This document shows positions 24,718 through 27,455 of a stretch of DNA of 27,455 bases, piece after piece (the first letter of the stretch is position 1; the number at the start of each line of letters is the position of its first letter). Source of the stretch: a virus. The stretch spans positions 1 through 27,455 of the IMG/VR virus record IMGVR_UViG_3300025120_000426; one strand, written 5' to 3'. The notes below the pieces were generated by a model. The model worked only from the letters and a program-made list of their open reading frames with translations, made no database searches and was not told the origin of the DNA. A program made the position numbers and the translations under genes.

Positions 24718-25644
24718 ATGATAAATGAGCTACTAGTCAATCTAGTAAATACGGTTTTAGGAACAGGTAAAAGGACTGCACGTGGCAATCAAGCACATCA
24801 TTGTCCTTACTGTAACCATCATAAAAAGAAATTAGAAATCAACTTTTCCCAAGAAAAGAAGGGCTTAAATCCTTGGCACTGTTGGGTATGTAATAAAAAA
24901 GGAAATAGAGTATCTACATTATTTAAAAAGGTAAAAGCATCACCTGAAAACTTTCAAAAACTAACCAAATTAATAGGTGAAGAAAAAGAATACAAGAAGG
25001 AAGAAACATTCAAAGAATTAAAACTACCCAAAGAATTCACATCTATCCTTAACAATACAGACATATCAGCTCGTCATGCCTTATCATACTTAAAACGTAG
25101 GGGACTAACCATAGAAGATATTAAAAAATACAATATAGGATTTTGTGATTATGGTTCTTATGCTAATATGGTTATTATACCCTCATATGATGGAAATGGA
25201 GATTTAAACTATTTTACAGGAAGATCATACCAAAAAGACCCATATGTTAAATACAGAAATCCTGATTGTTCAAGAGATATAATACCATTTGAGTTATTTA
25301 TTAATTGGGATTTACCTTTAGTATTATGTGAAGGTCCATTTGATGCAATGGCAATAAAACGAAATGCTATACCATTATTAGGAAAAAATATACAAACAAA
25401 TTTGTTAAAAAAGATTATTACATCAGCAGTTAAAAAAATATATATTGCATTAGATACAGATGCTAAGAAGCAAGCACTTAATTTTGCCGAAAAGTTTTTA
25501 AACGAGGGTAAAGAAGTATACTTCGTTGAGTTAGAAGGAAAAGATCCAAGTGATTTAGGTTTTGCCCATTTCACTAATTTAATTCAAACCACTTATCCAA
25601 TGGGTTATTCAGACTTAATGGAGAAGAAAATCTCATTAATATGA
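24718..25644 (+). CDS. gp61: DnaG/gp61-type DNA primase
   Basis: The 308-residue protein has the full primase layout. An N-terminal zinc finger holds Cys29 and Cys32 in HHCPYCNHHKKK and Cys55 and Cys58 in WHCWVCNKKG. A linker helix region follows, with YLKRRGLTIEDIKKYNIGF, typical of the DnaG/Toprim_N fold. The Toprim catalytic domain has Glu205-Gly in LVLCEGPFDAMAIKR and D247-T-D in IALDTDAKKQA, which bind magnesium. It makes RNA primers for lagging-strand synthesis and would work with a phage helicase outside this window. Its length is close to T4 gp61. It overlaps the next gene by 4 bases (ATGA), so it is expressed with the nuclease. Confidence 0.9.
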   Translation: MINELLVNLVNTVLGTGKRTARGNQAHHCPYCNHHKKKLEINFSQEKKGLNPWHCWVCNKKGNRVSTLFKKVKASPENFQKLTKLIGEEKEYKKEETFKELKLPKEFTSILNNTDISARHALSYLKRRGLTIEDIKKYNIGFCDYGSYANMVIIPSYDGNGDLNYFTGRSYQKDPYVKYRNPDCSRDIIPFELFINWDLPLVLCEGPFDAMAIKRNAIPLLGKNIQTNLLKKIITSAVKKIYIALDTDAKKQALNFAEKFLNEGKEVYFVELEGKDPSDLGFAHFTNLIQTTYPMGYSDLMEKKISLI

Positions 25645-26414
25645 GTAAAAGAAATATAAAAAAGAAATACAATAGGATACTTGAAATATCTGAAGATGCT
25701 AAACAAATAACATTACCAGATTCTAGATATTACAGAAGAAATGGTAAATACTATCCATCTATCACATACGTTTTAAGCTGCTACCCAAAAGGTAAATTTT
25801 TCCAAGACTGGCTTAAAAAAGTAGGATACAGTGCTGACTACATTGTTAGAAAAGCAGCAGATGAAGGTACTCAAGTACATGAAATGTGTGAAGATTACCT
25901 AAACGGTAAGGAATTAAATTTCTTATCTGAAGCAGGCAACCCTTTATATGATCCAATGGTATGGCAAATGTTTCTAAAATTCGTAGATTTTTGGGAAACA
26001 TATAAACCAACACTACTAGAAGCTGAAGTACATTTATTTTCAGATGAACTTAAAGTAGCAGGTACATGCGATTTAGTATGTGAAATAGACGATGAACTAT
26101 GGATTATAGATTTCAAAACATCAAACCACTTACAAACGACTTACGATTTGCAGACCGCTGTTTACGCCAAATGTTATGAAGAGTGTTTTGGTAAGAAAAT
26201 AGACAGACTAGGAGTTCTATGGTTAAAATCATCCAAACGTGGACCTAAAGAAGGTAAGATTCAAGGTAAAGGTTGGGAAATGTATGAATCAAAACGTACA
26301 CAAGACGAAAACATAGACATATTCAATACAGTCAAAAGACTATTTGACCTAGAAAACCCAAAACACTCACCAATATTTACTGAATTCAGAACGCAAGTGA
26401 AGAAAAAAGACTGA
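25641..26414 (+). CDS. PD-(D/E)XK nuclease (RecB/Cas4-like fold without Fe-S cluster)
   Basis: The catalytic set is visible in order: His80 in GTQVHEMCED, Glu129 in LLEAEVHLF, Asp144 in GTCDLV, the D157-F-K159 pair in WIIDFKTS, and the Q171/Tyr175 motif in LQTAVYAKCYEE. This is the RecB-type PD-(D/E)XK fold of exonucleases and Cas4 relatives. There are no cysteines after residue 182, so the C-terminal Fe-S cluster of Cas4/AddB types is absent. The likely role is degrading or processing DNA ends in replication and recombination. The 4-base overlap with the primase supports a shared role at forks. Substrate polarity cannot be read from sequence. Confidence 0.85.
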   Translation: MSKRNIKKKYNRILEISEDAKQITLPDSRYYRRNGKYYPSITYVLSCYPKGKFFQDWLKKVGYSADYIVRKAADEGTQVHEMCEDYLNGKELNFLSEAGNPLYDPMVWQMFLKFVDFWETYKPTLLEAEVHLFSDELKVAGTCDLVCEIDDELWIIDFKTSNHLQTTYDLQTAVYAKCYEECFGKKIDRLGVLWLKSSKRGPKEGKIQGKGWEMYESKRTQDENIDIFNTVKRLFDLENPKHSPIFTEFRTQVKKKD

Positions 26415-26421
26415 TATTTAT
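26414..26421 (+). promoter_or_regulatory. Putative late promoter element ATATTTAT
   Basis: ATATTTAT begins on the last base of the nuclease stop codon and ends 5 bases before the ATG at 26427. With T4-like late promoter geometry, the transcript would begin at or next to the A of the ATG, making it leaderless. Confidence 0.45.
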
Positions 26422-26426
26422 ACCAT

Positions 26427-27224
26427 ATGATATCACTAATGCAATTACTAAAAGAAGTTCAAGGCCAACCCAAAGCTATAATTTTAGCAGGCGCTCCTGG
26501 AGCAGGAAAAGGATATGTTTTACAAGGTTTAGATTTATCTGGTTTAAAAATATTAAATGTTGATAATACCTTTATTAATAAATTAAAACAAGCTAATGTT
26601 ACTTTAGATCTTAAAAATGCAACCCCCGAAGAAAGAAGCGAACAAGCTAAAGCAATGGCTGCAGCCAATAAGGAATTTAAAGGTGAATTACAAAATGTAA
26701 TTGATGGTAAACAATCATTTATATTAGATGGTACAGCGGCTTCATATAAAAAAACATCTGAATTAAAACAACAATTAGAAGAAGCAGGATATAAAGTAAT
26801 GATGCTTTATGTTTATACTGATTTAGAACGTTCACTTAAACAAAACCAAGATAGATTTGAAAAATCAGGTGGAGAAGATAGAAGTTTAGCACCTGCAATT
26901 GTAATGCGTACTTGGAAAGGTGTAACAGATAATATTGTACCTTATTTCAATTTATTTGAACCTAATTTTGTAGCAGTAGCAAATACATTAGAAGGTAATA
27001 GAATTGAGGATATAGAAAAGATTATTACAAAATACCTAAAACCATTTGAACCTAAAAATACTAAACCTAAAACCCCAGCTCAACAGAAAAAATCTGATGA
27101 ACAAAAAGCAGAGTTAAATGCTGCTATTCAAGATATGCTAGATGAGGATTTTATATATGAAATGTTAACTTATACAATGTCTAAGGAAGCAGCCCAAATG
27201 CGTATAGAACAATTCCTAAAATGA
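26427..27224 (+). CDS. P-loop kinase (zeta-toxin-like) with a possible capsid-targeting N-terminus
   Basis: This 265-residue protein has a Walker A loop at 22-29 (GAPGAGKG), a Val-Asp-Asn in the substrate region at 45-47, FILDGT at 98-103 in the Walker B place and a run of arginines (135, 143, 152, 161) suiting a lid. The order resembles zeta-toxin and other small-molecule kinases, but the substrate is unknown. The first ten residues, MISLMQLLKE, match the layout of the T4 capsid-targeting peptide MKTYQEFIAE (hydrophobic at 4, 7 and 8, Glu at 10; L-x-E is the T4 prohead protease site). It may thus be packaged in the head and delivered with DNA. The last 50 residues form a Lys/Pro/Gln-rich linker plus a helical tail. 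It overlaps the next gene by 4 bases. Confidence 0.65.
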   Translation: MISLMQLLKEVQGQPKAIILAGAPGAGKGYVLQGLDLSGLKILNVDNTFINKLKQANVTLDLKNATPEERSEQAKAMAAANKEFKGELQNVIDGKQSFILDGTAASYKKTSELKQQLEEAGYKVMMLYVYTDLERSLKQNQDRFEKSGGEDRSLAPAIVMRTWKGVTDNIVPYFNLFEPNFVAVANTLEGNRIEDIEKIITKYLKPFEPKNTKPKTPAQQKKSDEQKAELNAAIQDMLDEDFIYEMLTYTMSKEAAQMRIEQFLK

Positions 27225-27455
27225 ATGAGTTAACTAAATTTTTAGTAGAAAGTGTAATAGGTACTGAATTTGACAAACCAAAAACATCAGTAGCTTTATT
27301 TGGAGGTGGGTTTAAACCACCTACAAAGGGCCATTTAGATGTAGTTAACCAAGGTATAAAACAAAACCCAGAAGTATCTGAAGTAAAAATACTAGTAGGT
27401 GGAGGTACAAGAAACGGTTTTACACAGGATCAAGCAGTTAAAATATGGGAACTAT
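27221..27455 (+). CDS. Nucleotidyltransferase, HxGH-like superfamily (3' partial)
   Basis: The frame opens at ATG 27221, overlapping the kinase stop by 4 bases, and runs off the window after 78 codons. Residues 24-40 (VALFGGGFKPPTKGHLDVV) hold the nucleotidyltransferase signature G-x-F-x-P-x-T-x-G-H, with T35-x-G-H38. This is used by NMN/pantetheine-phosphate adenylyltransferases and cytidylyltransferases to join a nucleotide to a phosphorylated substrate. The N-terminal ten residues, MNELTKFLVE, again fit the capsid-targeting layout with L-x-E ending at residue 10. Substrate (NMN, phosphopantetheine, glycerol phosphate) cannot be decided from the visible part. With the neighbouring kinase it may form a two-step nucleotide-transfer pathway. 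Confidence 0.75.
   Translation, partial: MNELTKFLVESVIGTEFDKPKTSVALFGGGFKPPTKGHLDVVNQGIKQNPEVSEVKILVGGGTRNGFTQDQAVKIWEL

Overview
The window is a single-strand (all genes on +), AT-rich stretch of a tailed bacteriophage genome of the T4-like contractile-tail type. The strongest markers are baseplate wedge proteins of the gp25 and gp6 families, a gp5-like spike/hub protein, a gp55-like late sigma factor and a gp61/DnaG-like primase. Almost no start codon is preceded by a Shine-Dalgarno sequence. Starts sit in A/T-rich leaders, and a short ATATTTAT element lies just upstream of many transcription-unit starts. Both traits point to a host that does not rely on Shine-Dalgarno pairing, most plausibly a Bacteroidota bacterium (for example a flavobacterium). 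That host call is inference, and no host gene is present.

Layout. Positions 1-980 hold the end of a CxxC zinc-knuckle protein, a beta-rich probable structural protein and a tiny coupled membrane peptide. Positions 981-3744 hold small accessory genes: a DUF932 protein closed by a clear terminator, a T5orf172/GIY-YIG protein, a small membrane protein and three short unknowns. Positions 3870-5918 are a tight operon of a coiled-coil protein, an HD-domain phosphohydrolase, a membrane-anchored protein and the late sigma factor. Positions 5955-24213 are the tail/baseplate block: a small helical protein, gp5-like spike, a hydrophobic structural protein, a charged helical protein, gp25, gp6, a putative DNRLRE-like structural protein, a small coiled-coil protein, a giant 2796-residue composite tail protein and three tail-associated proteins, two of them paralogous. 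Positions 24241-27455 return to DNA and nucleotide metabolism: a GIY-YIG nuclease, primase, PD-(D/E)XK nuclease, P-loop kinase and a truncated nucleotidyltransferase.

How it fits together. The sigma factor is the natural reader of the repeated ATATTTAT element, which starts the structural units and some others. Inside units the genes are coupled by 1-base (TAATG) or 4-base (ATGA) stop/start overlaps. A short Cys-rich repeat links the giant tail protein with the 451-residue protein of the spike region. The last two genes both begin with a 10-residue peptide ending in L-x-E, which matches the layout of the T4 capsid-targeting peptide, so they may encode proteins packaged in the head and delivered with the DNA.

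No gene-free stretch exceeds 300 bases; the longest is 2747-2932, which holds a TCGC repeat cluster. I found no tRNA, rRNA, CRISPR array, insertion sequence or integrase.
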